Below are positions 8,347-17,370 of a stretch of DNA of 64,000 nt, piece after piece. The notes under the pieces were generated by a model. It had not been told where the DNA came from. It was given only the letters and a program-made list of their open reading frames with translations, and did not search any database. A program made the position numbers and the translations under genes. Source of the stretch: Acetatifactor sp. (GTDB taxonomy: Bacteria; Bacillota; Clostridia; Lachnospirales; Lachnospiraceae); NCBI GenBank assembly GCA_024693365.1, contig JAILLF010000007.1, positions 115,244-179,243 on the forward strand, read 5' to 3'. The first letter of the stretch is position 1, and each line of letters opens with the position of its first letter.

Positions 8347-9207
8347 ATGGGAAGAGAAGAAAATGTTGCCGTATTTCAAGATACGGAACGAAGATGTAAA
8401 ACAAATCAAAGATTAAAAGAGGGAATTGCAAGATCGGTTGCGGAGCAGAAGCTGATTCTGGAAGGGGACGGCGTCACAGAAGCATTTTCGGGAAAAGCTT
8501 TGGAAAAGAACCGCTGCCAAAAGGCTGCAAAGATTGTGGTATCAAAGAAAAGATCCTTTGAAGCGGCAAGTGCATATCAGGGGAATAGGGTCTGCGTTCA
8601 TAATTTTGCATCGGCCACGAATCCGGGAGGCGGCGTGACAAAGGGCTCCACGGCACAGGAAGAGTGTTTGTGCAGGTGTTCCACCTTGTATTTTTGCCTC
8701 AATACGGAGATTCCGTGGAACGGATTTTATGGACCGCACAGGGCGGCGCAGGATCCCATTCATAATGATGACTGCATTTACACGCCTGACGTGATCGTGC
8801 TGAAAACGGATGAAGCGATCCCGCAGGCGATGCAGGAGAAGGATTGGTATTCCGTAGACGTGATCACTTGCGCGGCGCCGAATTTGCGTGAGCGCCCGAG
8901 CAATCAAATGAATTCCGGAGACGGTCAAACCTCCGTAAAGCTTTCGAGTCAGGAGCAGATGGCTTTGCATGAAAGAAGGCTTCGCAGGATTCTTGACATA
9001 GCAGTGGCAGCAGGCGAAGAGGTCGTGATCCTTGGTGCTTTTGGATGCGGTGCGTTTGAAAATGACCCGCAGGCGGTGGCAACGGCAGCCCGCAATGTTT
9101 TGGCAGATTATTTGCATGCTTTTGAGACGATTGAATTTGCAATTTATTGCTCGCCGAGGGATGAGAGGAATTACGGTATCTTCGAACGCGCGATGAAGGG
9201 AATGTAA
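8347..9207 (+). CDS. Microbial-type PARG catalytic domain protein (TIGR02452/DUF2263-like)
   Basis: A 286-residue protein. Residues 91-106 read 'TNPGGGVTKGSTAQEE': GGG, seven residues, then QEE, the poly(ADP-ribose) glycohydrolase signature with the two glutamates as catalytic candidates. 'HNFASATNPGGG' before it and 'ILGAFGCGAFENDP' near the end complete the macrodomain-like fold. Enzymes with this fold remove ADP-ribose from protein or hydrolyse ADP-ribose derivatives. The physiological target is unknown. ATG 8347 follows GGGGAGG. The NAD-using KptA gene lies 2 kb downstream. Confidence 0.8.
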   Translation: MGREENVAVFQDTERRCKTNQRLKEGIARSVAEQKLILEGDGVTEAFSGKALEKNRCQKAAKIVVSKKRSFEAASAYQGNRVCVHNFASATNPGGGVTKGSTAQEECLCRCSTLYFCLNTEIPWNGFYGPHRAAQDPIHNDDCIYTPDVIVLKTDEAIPQAMQEKDWYSVDVITCAAPNLRERPSNQMNSGDGQTSVKLSSQEQMALHERRLRRILDIAVAAGEEVVILGAFGCGAFENDPQAVATAARNVLADYLHAFETIEFAIYCSPRDERNYGIFERAMKGM

Positions 9208-9263
9208 GATTAGGGGAGATAAGATCCCAAAGTATGGATGATGAATTCGTTGGAGAAACAAAA

Positions 9264-10181
9264 ATGATTACGACAAAGCAATTTCAAATATTGACGGACG
9301 GGGAACTGGTATGGAAATTCATGACGGAGGTCTATAATCATGAGGAGAGTAACGGTCCGGCGGCGCCGTTTTTTGAGTACTCCGTGACTTCGCCCTGGAA
9401 TGACAGGGATTACATCCGATTGAACCGTTTGTGGTTGGATGGCGACGTGCCGGTGGGATTCGTGTTTTATGAGTCGATTCCCACGGAACTGAATTTTGTG
9501 TTAAGGCCTGGCTATGAGGCGCTCGCGGGAGAGATGATCGAATACGCGGAAAGCGCTTATCCCAAATTTGAGGATCCCACGGAATTGGTCTTTGGCAACA
9601 GGCAAACGGCACTAATCCGGGAAGCAAGGAAGCGAGGATATGAGATGGCATATGAGGAGCCGGACCGCATCTTTGATTTCCGGAAAGGAAAGCTGGACTA
9701 TCAGCTCCCGGAAGGGTATCATTTTGTAGAGGCGAAGAATATTGATCCCTTGAAGGTTGCAAAGTGTCTTTGGGACGGGTTTAATAAGGCAGAACTCGGG
9801 GAGTTCAAGGACTGGAACGTGCCGCAGAAGAATTTCGGCAGAAGCCCGCATGAGCTTTATATGAACGTGCTTGGCGCAACGATTTCGCCGTCGCCGCATG
9901 CAACCTATGATTATACCACTGTCATTGCGGATGAGGAGGAGAACTATGCCTGCTTCTCTGGCATGTGGTGGGTGCCTGAAAACCACCTGGCTTACATGGA
10001 ACCGCTGTGTACGGCGCCTGAGCATCAGCATAAGGGCCTTGCGGCAGCAGCGCTTTCTCATCATGACAAGGTATTGCGGCCCCTTGGCGCTGAAGTCATG
10101 ACGGGCGGCGGAAATGAGTTTTATAAAAAGATTGGTTATCAGGGCGTGCATTATTGGCAGCATTTTGTGAAACGTTCCTAG
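9264..10181 (+). CDS. Two-lobe GNAT acetyltransferase
   Basis: A 305-residue protein. The C-terminal half is a recognisable GNAT: 'NHLAYMEPLCTAPEHQHKGLAAAAL' spans the strand and CoA loop (Q/HxxGLA) and 'GGGNEFYKKIGYQ' follows. The N-terminal half (residues ~1-150) has the strand pattern of a degenerate GNAT lobe without a clear CoA loop, as in tandem-GNAT proteins. ATG 9264 has GGAG 9 bases upstream. The substrate is unknown. Confidence 0.7.
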   Translation: MITTKQFQILTDGELVWKFMTEVYNHEESNGPAAPFFEYSVTSPWNDRDYIRLNRLWLDGDVPVGFVFYESIPTELNFVLRPGYEALAGEMIEYAESAYPKFEDPTELVFGNRQTALIREARKRGYEMAYEEPDRIFDFRKGKLDYQLPEGYHFVEAKNIDPLKVAKCLWDGFNKAELGEFKDWNVPQKNFGRSPHELYMNVLGATISPSPHATYDYTTVIADEEENYACFSGMWWVPENHLAYMEPLCTAPEHQHKGLAAAALSHHDKVLRPLGAEVMTGGGNEFYKKIGYQGVHYWQHFVKRS

Positions 10182-10219
10182 GGGAAACGTGGCAGTCAAG
10201 GAAAAAGAGGATGAAGCAC

Positions 10220-11179
10220 ATGGAGCGTAAGCGGGCGGAAGAAGCGTTGTCCTACTACAATATAGCCGCGTCAGACTTGACGTTACTTAGACATAACGAG
10301 AATTTGACGTATCGAGTTGGAAAGGATTATTTACTGCAAATTCATGAGCCTGTCGAGGGTTTTTCTGCCGCGTATGCTTATGAAGGCTTTGATCGCGTGG
10401 AGATATACAAAGCCGAAATTGCGTTTCAAGAATACTTAAAGGAACAGGGAATGCAAATCCGCGAGACGGTTGAAAACCTTAATGGCGAGAGGATCACGAA
10501 GCTAAGCGACGGAACGCTGGTTACGGTTTCCAAATGGATTGATGGAGAATCCTTAGACAGGATGGAATTGACGGAGGAACTCTATGATCAGATTGGGGAC
10601 ATGCTGGCCCGTTTCCATCAGGCCTCAAAGGGGTTTTGCGCATCGCCGGTGAAAGCTTATGACAAACGGCACTGCGAGCTAACGAAAAAAAGAATACGGG
10701 CATTAGAAGAGAAAGGACTCTATGGCGCATATTCCGCGATCATGCAAAGTGCTTGTGACGTCGCCTGGATAACGTTGGAGAAGTTGCAGAATGAATTTCT
10801 CACGTTACATGGAGATTTATCGGCTTCAAATATCCTAAAAACCTCCAAAGGGCTTGTACCCATTGATTTTTCCTTTTTTGGAACGGGACATCCCATGTAT
10901 GACCTTGCCGTTTTGTTTGGAAACATGAGTGGATTGTCCTGCAGACAAAAGATTGCGGAAGGTTACCGGAATGCCGGCGGGACGATTAACTATGAAGCCT
11001 TGGATGCCTGTTTTGTGCTGACTCTCATGGATTGTATAGGGATTCATTACGAGCAGTGGAGCAAACAGGATTGGTTTGAACCCAGAATGATGCGATGGCA
11101 TAAGGAAAACCTCGAACCATTCGTGGCGGGAGAGCGATTGTATGCAGATGATTTTTATTTATTGCACGTGGATGGTTAA
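10220..11179 (+). CDS. Aminoglycoside-phosphotransferase-family kinase
   Basis: A 319-residue protein with a protein-kinase-like fold. The catalytic loop is 'HGDLSASNIL' (H197, D199, N204) and the metal-binding aspartate is D216 in 'PIDFSFFG'. 'YLLQIHEP' supplies the N-lobe. The family (APH/choline kinase/HSK2) phosphorylates hydroxyls of small molecules, not necessarily antibiotics. ATG 10220 is favoured over ATG 10211, which abuts the GAGG site with no spacing. It is in line with its neighbours but unrelated to them in sequence. Confidence 0.8.
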   Translation: MERKRAEEALSYYNIAASDLTLLRHNENLTYRVGKDYLLQIHEPVEGFSAAYAYEGFDRVEIYKAEIAFQEYLKEQGMQIRETVENLNGERITKLSDGTLVTVSKWIDGESLDRMELTEELYDQIGDMLARFHQASKGFCASPVKAYDKRHCELTKKRIRALEEKGLYGAYSAIMQSACDVAWITLEKLQNEFLTLHGDLSASNILKTSKGLVPIDFSFFGTGHPMYDLAVLFGNMSGLSCRQKIAEGYRNAGGTINYEALDACFVLTLMDCIGIHYEQWSKQDWFEPRMMRWHKENLEPFVAGERLYADDFYLLHVDG

Positions 11180-11223
11180 AAGCTGAAACGTGCAAGATCG
11201 GATTTTGAAAAGTAGGTGAAAAA

Positions 11224-11766
11224 ATGAGTTTAACGGAAATAAGTAAATACATAGCATTGATCCTGCGGCATAAGCCGGAAGAAATTGGGATCACATTGGA
11301 TGAGCATGGTTGGGCGAACGTGGAGGAACTGATCCAAGGGATTTCCAAGACGAATGATTTTAACATGGACATGTTGGAGGAAATCGTTGCGACGGACAAT
11401 AAGCAGCGTTATTCGTTCAATGAGGATCATACGCTGATCCGTGCCAATCAGGGACATTCCATCCCCGTGGACGTGGAGCTGGAAGAGTGCGTTCCGCCGG
11501 AGATTTTGTATCATGGAACCGGAGAGAAGTTCACGGGATCGATCGACGTGCAGGGGCTGATTCCGAAGTCGAGGCTTTACGTACATCTCTCTCAGGAAAG
11601 AGAGACGGCCGTAAAGGTGGGACAAAGGCATGGAAAGCCCGTGATTTATCTAGTAAGCAGCAGCGACATGCACAGGGACGGATTCAAATTTTATAAATCC
11701 GTGAACGGCGTGTGGCTCACCAAGGAAGTGCCCGTCAAGTATCTCCGTAAAGAGAACGCGGAGTGA
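11224..11766 (+). CDS. kptA: RNA 2'-phosphotransferase (Tpt1/KptA)
   Basis: A 180-residue protein, full length for the family. Conserved Tpt1 residues are visible: R15-H16 in 'LILRHKP', R73 in 'IRANQGHS', 'LYHGT' at 95-99, 'YVHLS' at 119-123 and R126 just after. The enzyme removes an internal RNA 2'-phosphate with NAD+, releasing nicotinamide and ADP-ribose 1'',2''-cyclic phosphate. Bacteria lack the tRNA splicing pathway that makes this phosphate, so the bacterial role is open; RNA repair and nucleotide capping have been suggested. The start has AGGTG upstream. The 3' end is overlapped by a 33-bp tandem repeat. Confidence 0.9.
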   Translation: MSLTEISKYIALILRHKPEEIGITLDEHGWANVEELIQGISKTNDFNMDMLEEIVATDNKQRYSFNEDHTLIRANQGHSIPVDVELEECVPPEILYHGTGEKFTGSIDVQGLIPKSRLYVHLSQERETAVKVGQRHGKPVIYLVSSSDMHRDGFKFYKSVNGVWLTKEVPVKYLRKENAE

Positions 11767-11846
11767 TCTAAAAGGGATGTGAAAAAGAACGCGGAGTGAT
11801 CTAAAAGGGACATGAAAAAGAACACGGTATGACTGCAAAAGGAACG
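11754..11846. repeat. Tandem 33-bp repeat overlapping the 3' end of kptA
   Basis: Units start at 11754, 11787 and 11820. The first two are near-identical ('GAACGCGGAGTGATCTAAAA' plus 13 more bases) and the third is diverged. The first unit contains the last codons and TGA stop of kptA, so the later units are untranslated duplicates of the gene's tail. Confidence 0.85.
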
Positions 11847-11886
11847 AACAAAATAGTTTGTGTAGAATGACCGTGAGGGTGGAAAG

Positions 11887-13002
11887 ATGGATAGTCAGGA
11901 GAAACAAATGGAAACGGAGCAGATTTGGAATCTGTTTTTTGACGGCCCCGCGGAGGTTTGCCAAAGGATCAGCACGGGGATCGATGAGGATGATTTTCGC
12001 GAATCGATCATAGGAAAAACGTCGTCGGGCGAGAAATACGTGCTGAAGATCGTGGATAATGACTTCACGTTTCCGGAGAAGATAGAGGTTTGGAAGCGGA
12101 CGGTCGAGGAGTACCGAAAGCTTGGGTATTATGCGCCAAGGATCATTACGGACAAGGAAGGCAAGTTCCCGTCCGTGTCCTATCAGGGGCGAAAGTGCGT
12201 GGCCTACGCAGAGGAATTTGCACCGTATACGCCAGTGGAAGACAGGCTGTTGGAACTGGCGGAATCCGCAAAAAAGACAGAGGATGCCGGGCAAGAAGAG
12301 ACCGCACAAAAGACAGAAAATGCCAGGCAGGCTGAAAATCAGAAAGTTCAAAGAAAACCATATGAGATTTATTATAAGGCCATGTGGCAGATGACAGCGA
12401 AGGTTGCCGAAAAGCATTTTGATTATATGGAATATCCGTCGGCGTGGTGTTTGTTCCGCACGTTTTGTCCCAGCGACGAGATGGATGAGGTGACGGAAAA
12501 TGCCCTCACTTGGAAGAATGAAGTGGACAAGTTTCCTGAGGAATTCCGTGAACAGGCAGAGCGGATTTTTCGCAGATGGAGCGAGAACAGGGAGGAGTTG
12601 AAAAAACATTACGATAAGCTTCCCACGTCGGTTTTTCAAGGAGATTTGAATTCGACGAATCTCTTGGTTGATGAACAGGACAGGTTTGTCGGCGTCATTG
12701 ATTTTAACCTTTGCGGAAAAGAGGTCGTATTGAATTATCTGTTCCGTGAAACCCATCATCCCGAGTTTGAAAAAGAACTGAAAATGATTTTTGACGTATT
12801 GGAAATCGTAAGGGAGTTTTATCATTTTTCGGAGGAAGAAAAGAGTTTGGCGCTCAGTCTCTATCGGTGCCTGATACCGTTTGGCGGAAGTAAGATTTAT
12901 CGCTTAAAAGAGTTGAAGAGTGACGTTTCTGCCATAAGGAGCTTCCTTGACGAGACGGAGCGATATCAGACGATGGAGATTGATTTTGAGAAGCACATGT
13001 GA
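11887..13002 (+). CDS. APH-like kinase with low-complexity insertion
   Basis: A 371-residue protein. The kinase-like loop is 'QGDLNSTNLL' (251-260) followed by 'GVIDFN' (269-274). D253, N258 and D272 are retained, but the usual histidine of HGD is glutamine. A ~30-residue hydrophilic insertion (about 126-155) is built from two related copies ('KTEDAGQEETAQ', 'KTENARQAENQ') and falls between N- and C-lobe. GAGGG precedes ATG 11887. The substrate is unknown; the Q-for-H change also occurs in non-antibiotic members. Confidence 0.75.
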   Translation: MDSQEKQMETEQIWNLFFDGPAEVCQRISTGIDEDDFRESIIGKTSSGEKYVLKIVDNDFTFPEKIEVWKRTVEEYRKLGYYAPRIITDKEGKFPSVSYQGRKCVAYAEEFAPYTPVEDRLLELAESAKKTEDAGQEETAQKTENARQAENQKVQRKPYEIYYKAMWQMTAKVAEKHFDYMEYPSAWCLFRTFCPSDEMDEVTENALTWKNEVDKFPEEFREQAERIFRRWSENREELKKHYDKLPTSVFQGDLNSTNLLVDEQDRFVGVIDFNLCGKEVVLNYLFRETHHPEFEKELKMIFDVLEIVREFYHFSEEEKSLALSLYRCLIPFGGSKIYRLKELKSDVSAIRSFLDETERYQTMEIDFEKHM

Positions 13003-13081
13003 CGCGTCATTGGGGATGCTTTTTGGGGCACGGAAATATCGCGGGAGGCAGTTCCTTTTGACGAGTAGAAGTGGAGTGAAC

Positions 13082-13315
13082 ATGGAAAGAGTTACGTTAA
13101 AAGAGCTGAAAATGAATTCCAGATATGAGATTCTGGCATTCTTAAAAAAGCTTTGGAAGGAAGAAAAGGTAAGTTGCCCGATCTGCGGGGAAACGCTGGA
13201 ACTCTTGCACAAGAAGGCAAAGAAGGATGACTGCGACTGGCAGTGCAAGCATTGCGACAAAGCATTCAAGACAATTTATTTGCTGGACGAACTGAACGAA
13301 GAAATGCCGCGGTAA
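13082..13315 (+). CDS. Small zinc-ribbon protein
   Basis: A 77-residue protein with two CxxC knuckles, 'CPICGE' and 'CKHCDK', about 27 residues apart, forming one predicted zinc ribbon after a short helical start. ATG 13082 has GGAG 5 bases upstream. No enzymatic motif was seen. It may bind nucleic acid or a protein partner; its location between a kinase and a flavodoxin-like gene gives no clue. Confidence 0.65.
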   Translation: MERVTLKELKMNSRYEILAFLKKLWKEEKVSCPICGETLELLHKKAKKDDCDWQCKHCDKAFKTIYLLDELNEEMPR

Positions 13316-13356
13316 TGCATTATGTGGTAAATACGATAAGTGGGGTGAGGAAGAAA

Positions 13357-14601
13357 ATGAATTTGCTGATTCATGATCTGACGGAAGAGGAATGGAGCAA
13401 GGTCGCATCAAAATATGACGGTTGGAAGGTGGTATCTGACAATGGCACGATCAAGCCGTGCATCGGGTGCTTTGGATGCTGGGTGAAGTCTCCGGGAGAG
13501 TGCGTGATCAAGGATGGATATGACCAGATGGGCGCGCTGATCCATCATGCGGATGAAGTGGTTGTGATCAGCAAATATACCTATGGCGGATTGAGCAGCT
13601 TTGTGAAAAACGTTTTCGACAGGAGCATCGGGTGGGTTTCTCCCTACTTTGAAGTCTATGAGGGTGAGATGCACCATAAAAAAAGATATCCCGAGAATAA
13701 GCCCATGTCCTTTATTTTCAGGGGCGAAGAGCTGACGGAGGAGGATCAGGCGAAGGCGCGCGGATACGTGGAAGCAGCCTGCAGAAATTTCCATGCGGAA
13801 ATAAAGAGCATCACCTTTGAGGAGCTTGAGGCCCCGATGCAGGCAAATGCGAGTGACAGTAAGGCCAAGATAGAGGGAGCCGATGGCCCTGCGGCGCAGG
13901 GCGCCAGCGAAGCCAAGGTAGGGGGAGCCGGTGGAACCATGGAGCAAGAAGTCAGTGAGACCATGGAAGCAGGGCGCCTTGTGATGCTTAATTGCAGTCT
14001 TAGGGCAGACAATGCGAACTCGAAGAAGTTTATGAAACGAATCCTTCCGCTGTTGGAGACGGAAGCGGAGATCATTAATCTTTCTTCTTATCTCGCGCAT
14101 CCGGAAAAGCTTGTGGAGCTGTTGCTATCAGCCGAAAAGCTTGTGCTGGGAATGCCGCTCTACGTGGATGGCGTGCCTTCCGCACCGCTTCGCATCATGG
14201 AGATGCTGGAAAAGAGCGGCAAGGCGGCAGGAAAGAAGATTTACGTCGTGGCAAACATGGGACTCTATGAGAGCAAGCAGATCAAGCATTTGCTCAGCAT
14301 TATGAAGACCTGGAGCGAAGCCTGCGGTTCGCAGTATTGCGGCGGTCTGGCCATCGGTGCCGGCGAAATGCTAAAAATGATGATGCGATCGGAAAACATC
14401 GAAAACGGTCCTTCCAAGAACATGGCGGAGGGCGTGAAAAAGATTGCGGCGGCCATCAATGCAGGGAAGGCTATGGATGACACGTACGCGGACGTCCATA
14501 AATTCCCGCGGGGCATGTATATCTTTGCGGCAAATGCCAGCTGGCCCATGGGTGCAAAGAAAAATGGCTTAAAAAAGAAAGACCTGTTTAGACAATTATA
14601 A
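13357..14601 (+). CDS. Two-domain flavodoxin-like / NADPH-dependent FMN reductase protein
   Basis: A 414-residue protein. The first domain (~1-160) has 'PCIGCFGCWVKSPGEC' followed by 'DEVVVISKYTYGGLSSFVKNVFDR', as in flavodoxin-fold iron-sulfur flavoprotein reductases. The second (~205-390) repeats the fold, with 'VMLNCSLRADNANSKKFM' and 'KLVLGMPLYVDGVPSAPLR'. They are joined by a ~40-residue Gly/Ala/Glu-rich linker made of two similar ~17-residue units, reflecting a DNA duplication near 13860-13960. It probably binds FMN in both halves. GAGG precedes ATG 13357. Confidence 0.7.
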   Translation: MNLLIHDLTEEEWSKVASKYDGWKVVSDNGTIKPCIGCFGCWVKSPGECVIKDGYDQMGALIHHADEVVVISKYTYGGLSSFVKNVFDRSIGWVSPYFEVYEGEMHHKKRYPENKPMSFIFRGEELTEEDQAKARGYVEAACRNFHAEIKSITFEELEAPMQANASDSKAKIEGADGPAAQGASEAKVGGAGGTMEQEVSETMEAGRLVMLNCSLRADNANSKKFMKRILPLLETEAEIINLSSYLAHPEKLVELLLSAEKLVLGMPLYVDGVPSAPLRIMEMLEKSGKAAGKKIYVVANMGLYESKQIKHLLSIMKTWSEACGSQYCGGLAIGAGEMLKMMMRSENIENGPSKNMAEGVKKIAAAINAGKAMDDTYADVHKFPRGMYIFAANASWPMGAKKNGLKKKDLFRQL

Positions 14602-14645
14602 TTTTGCCAAGGGGTTGGATTTCCTTGGCGTGAATGAGGTAGAAC

Positions 14646-15422
14646 ATGGTTTACGTGTTAGAGGATACGGACAAGGTGCAAGAGCTTTTTGAAGGCTGGG
14701 AGGAGACGTTAATCTACTCCTGCCTGCAGAAGGTGATGGGAAAGGTGTTTGTGACGGATCTGGAGAACCCGAAGTCCGCCATGGCGTTTGTGGGTTGCTT
14801 TGCATTTTATGCGGGTGCGCCAGACAAGGAGCTTGTCGCGACAAAGCCAGAGGGTTTTATCATTATGACTCCGCAAAATGAAGCGTGGGCAGCAGTGATC
14901 GAGGAGTGCTTTGCGGATGCAAAAAGGGTGACGAGATACGCCATCAAAAAGGACACGCAATTTAACGTGAGATACATGCTGGATCAAAGGGCGCATTTCG
15001 AGAAAGAATTTGGGATCTTGGGGTATGAGATGAAAAAGATCGATGGGGAGATTTATGATCTGTGCCTTTCCGATCCCGTGACGAAGGACTTTGTTTCTTC
15101 GTTTGGGAGCAAGGAGAAATACTTGGAATGGGGCCGCGGCGTTGTGATCCTGAAGGATGGGAAGATTGTTGCCGGTGCGTCTTCGTACACAAGCTACAAA
15201 GGAGGCATCGAGATTGAGGTCGATACCGTGCCGGAGGAGAGGCGGAAGGGCCTTGCGACGATCTGCTGCAGCGCGCTGATCCTGGATTGCCTTGAGGAGG
15301 GACTGTATCCCAGCTGGGATGCGCATAATCTGAATTCCGTGCACCTTGCGGAGAAGCTTGGATATGAATTTTCGCATGAATACGCGGCATACGAAGTGGC
15401 AAGGACTTGCAGGACGCATTGA
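14646..15422 (+). CDS. GNAT acetyltransferase (PF12746-like)
   Basis: A 258-residue protein. The C-terminal half carries 'GIEIEVDTVPEERRKGLATICCSALI', i.e. the acceptor strand and R-x-x-G-L-A loop for CoA, and 'YPSWDAHNLNSVHLAEKLGYEF'. 'VILKDGKIVAGASSY' precedes it. This layout, with a ~130-residue helical N-terminal domain, matches the GNAT_acetyltran group. The substrate is unknown. GAGG lies upstream of ATG 14646. Confidence 0.75.
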   Translation: MVYVLEDTDKVQELFEGWEETLIYSCLQKVMGKVFVTDLENPKSAMAFVGCFAFYAGAPDKELVATKPEGFIIMTPQNEAWAAVIEECFADAKRVTRYAIKKDTQFNVRYMLDQRAHFEKEFGILGYEMKKIDGEIYDLCLSDPVTKDFVSSFGSKEKYLEWGRGVVILKDGKIVAGASSYTSYKGGIEIEVDTVPEERRKGLATICCSALILDCLEEGLYPSWDAHNLNSVHLAEKLGYEFSHEYAAYEVARTCRTH

Positions 15423-15530
15423 AAGCGGCATCGCTGCTCGAGTAGGAATATGAGAAACCTCCGAAGGAGCTGTTTTATTCCTGGGTATTTGCGAATGGAC
15501 TGAGGTAGAAATTGGGGAGGAAATGAGAGA

Positions 15531-16541
15531 ATGACAAAGGAAAGCTTAAAAGACAAGACATTAAAGGAGTTACTGAAAACCCCTTTGATTTCGGCGGTTG
15601 CAAAGGATGCCATCCGTAATATGGATCTTACCAAGGAGGAGTATTATCCTTGGACGCTTCAGGAGATCGCGGACAAAATGGGATGGAAGAATCTGGAAAG
15701 AGGCTTCCAAAGATTGTTGGAAGTGGCATCGAAGGGGGAGTATTGCTTTAAGCTGTATGACCCGAGGGAATGTGAGGGTGATCCGGAGAAGGAGAGCGCA
15801 CACATTGTCTTTTTCCCTTCGGATGATGACGTCGCTAATGAGAGACCCTTTATTTTCTTGGTGCCGGGCGGTGGTTTTGTCAACGTGTGGAATCTAACTG
15901 AGGGCTGGCCGGTTGCCTGTACGTTTAACGAGCTGGGATATCACGTCGTGATTCTGACCTATCAGGTTGACGTGGACGAAAATGCTTTAGTGGCCATGGG
16001 TGACGTGGCGAGAGCCTTCGAAATCATCAAAGCGAAAAAAGAAGAATTTCACGTGGATCCCACAAAATACGTTACCTGCGGGTTTTCCTCCGGCGGATAT
16101 ATCGTATGTCTGTGGAATTCGGAAAAAGGGTATCGCGCCTATGGCGTTGCAAAGCCGAGCGGGTGCTTTCCCATTTACTCCGCGACCTCTTATCGTATCC
16201 TGCGGGACTATGTAGACTGGGACGATGAGAAGGAGATGGAGGAGTGCGCCTTGGAAACGGTCGGATGCTCCATGGAGGAGGCTTGTAACAGCTGCTTTGA
16301 GATTCCGGAGCACGTGGAAGGCTTTCCGCCTGCGTACGTTGTTACCATGGAAGGAGACAACGTATGTAACCCGGAGCATTCCAAGCGGCTTGTGAAAGGA
16401 TTGGAAGAGGCGGAAATCCCGTGCAAGTTTGAGTTGGGGCCTAATGGCTGGCATGGCTTTGCTGATGGTATCGGCATGTGTATGGAGGGCTGGCCTAGGA
16501 GGGCAGTTCATTGGCTCAAGGAAGTTTCGACACAATCATAG
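15531..16541 (+). CDS. Alpha/beta hydrolase (esterase/lipase-like)
   Basis: A 336-residue protein. The oxyanion-hole segment is 'LVPGGGFVNVW', the nucleophile elbow is 'CGFSSGGYI' (GxSxG) and the catalytic histidine is in 'GWHGFADG' near the C-terminus. The acid is probably D in 'MEGDNVCNP'. This is the BD-FAE/acetyl-esterase-like branch. An N-terminal ~100-residue helical region precedes the core. No signal peptide is present, so it acts in the cytosol. GGGGAGG lies 10 bases before ATG 15531. Confidence 0.75.
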   Translation: MTKESLKDKTLKELLKTPLISAVAKDAIRNMDLTKEEYYPWTLQEIADKMGWKNLERGFQRLLEVASKGEYCFKLYDPRECEGDPEKESAHIVFFPSDDDVANERPFIFLVPGGGFVNVWNLTEGWPVACTFNELGYHVVILTYQVDVDENALVAMGDVARAFEIIKAKKEEFHVDPTKYVTCGFSSGGYIVCLWNSEKGYRAYGVAKPSGCFPIYSATSYRILRDYVDWDDEKEMEECALETVGCSMEEACNSCFEIPEHVEGFPPAYVVTMEGDNVCNPEHSKRLVKGLEEAEIPCKFELGPNGWHGFADGIGMCMEGWPRRAVHWLKEVSTQS

Positions 16542-16569
16542 TAACATGAGAAGAGAGGAAGAAAAGAAC

Positions 16570-17346
16570 ATGGGAATCAATGACAAGGCATCGGTGGAAG
16601 CGCAGTATCAAAATTCAAACAATCTGAGTACGCGTATTTCAATTCATGACAAGTATTCGACCAATAAGCAGGGGTTTGGCAATTGGATTTATTCGCATTA
16701 TGAGATTGAAGATGGCATGAACGTACTGGAGCTCGGCTGCGGCACCGGCAGCATGTGGGTCGGGAAAAAGGATTTGATTCAGAGGTGTGGGAAGCTGATT
16801 CTCTCTGATTTTTCGGAGGGAATGCTCAGCCAGACCAAGGAGACATTAAAGGACTGCGAAGGCATAGAATACAAGGTGATTGACATTCAAAACATACCTT
16901 TTGGGGATGGCTCCTTTGACATTGTCATCGCGAACATGATGCTGTATCACGTGCCGGATCTTATGAAAGGGCTTAGCGAGGTGAGAAGAGTCCTGAAGAA
17001 GGGTGGTAAGTTCTATTGCGCGACCTACGGCGAGAATGGGATCATGGAGTATCTGAGCAGCCTTTTTGAAGGTCATGGGGCGAAGTCTGATCCCAATTAT
17101 TCCTTTACGCTGCAAAACGGCGCGGAGAAATTGTCGAAGGCGTTCACGGACGTAAAGAGGCTGGATTACGCCGATTCACTGGAAGTGACGAACTTAGATG
17201 ACATTGCGGATTATATGTATTCGCTGACAGGCATGTCCGGACTAAAGCAGATTCCGAGGGAGAAGGTGCTGGAGGTTTTGCAGGCGCATACCGTGAACGG
17301 TATTCTGCGCGTACCTAAGGAATATGGAATGTTTGTGGCAAAATAG
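16570..17346 (+). CDS. Class I SAM-dependent methyltransferase
   Basis: A 258-residue protein. Motif I is 'VLELGCGTGSMW' (residues 52-63), 'LILSDFSEGML' gives the acidic SAM-ribose residue, 'FDIVIANMMLYHV' is motif IV and 'VLKKGGKFYCATYG' is the post-motif strand. This is the Methyltransf_11 fold; the acceptor is unknown. ATG 16570 was chosen from the start of sequence typical for the fold; ATG 16546 would add eight charged residues. Confidence 0.8.
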   Translation: MGINDKASVEAQYQNSNNLSTRISIHDKYSTNKQGFGNWIYSHYEIEDGMNVLELGCGTGSMWVGKKDLIQRCGKLILSDFSEGMLSQTKETLKDCEGIEYKVIDIQNIPFGDGSFDIVIANMMLYHVPDLMKGLSEVRRVLKKGGKFYCATYGENGIMEYLSSLFEGHGAKSDPNYSFTLQNGAEKLSKAFTDVKRLDYADSLEVTNLDDIADYMYSLTGMSGLKQIPREKVLEVLQAHTVNGILRVPKEYGMFVAK

Positions 17347-17370
17347 TGTCAGGGGGGATAAGGAGTCAAG

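Noticed and set aside
11650..12825. Minus-strand open frame (391 codons) opposite the APH-like kinase
   Set aside because: The plus strand encodes intact kinase motifs and a ribosome site; the reverse frame has biased Leu/Phe/Arg composition typical of a shadow.
7038..13002. Antibiotic-resistance island
   Set aside because: The kinases and acetyltransferases match only broad families; no known resistance determinant or mobile element is identifiable.
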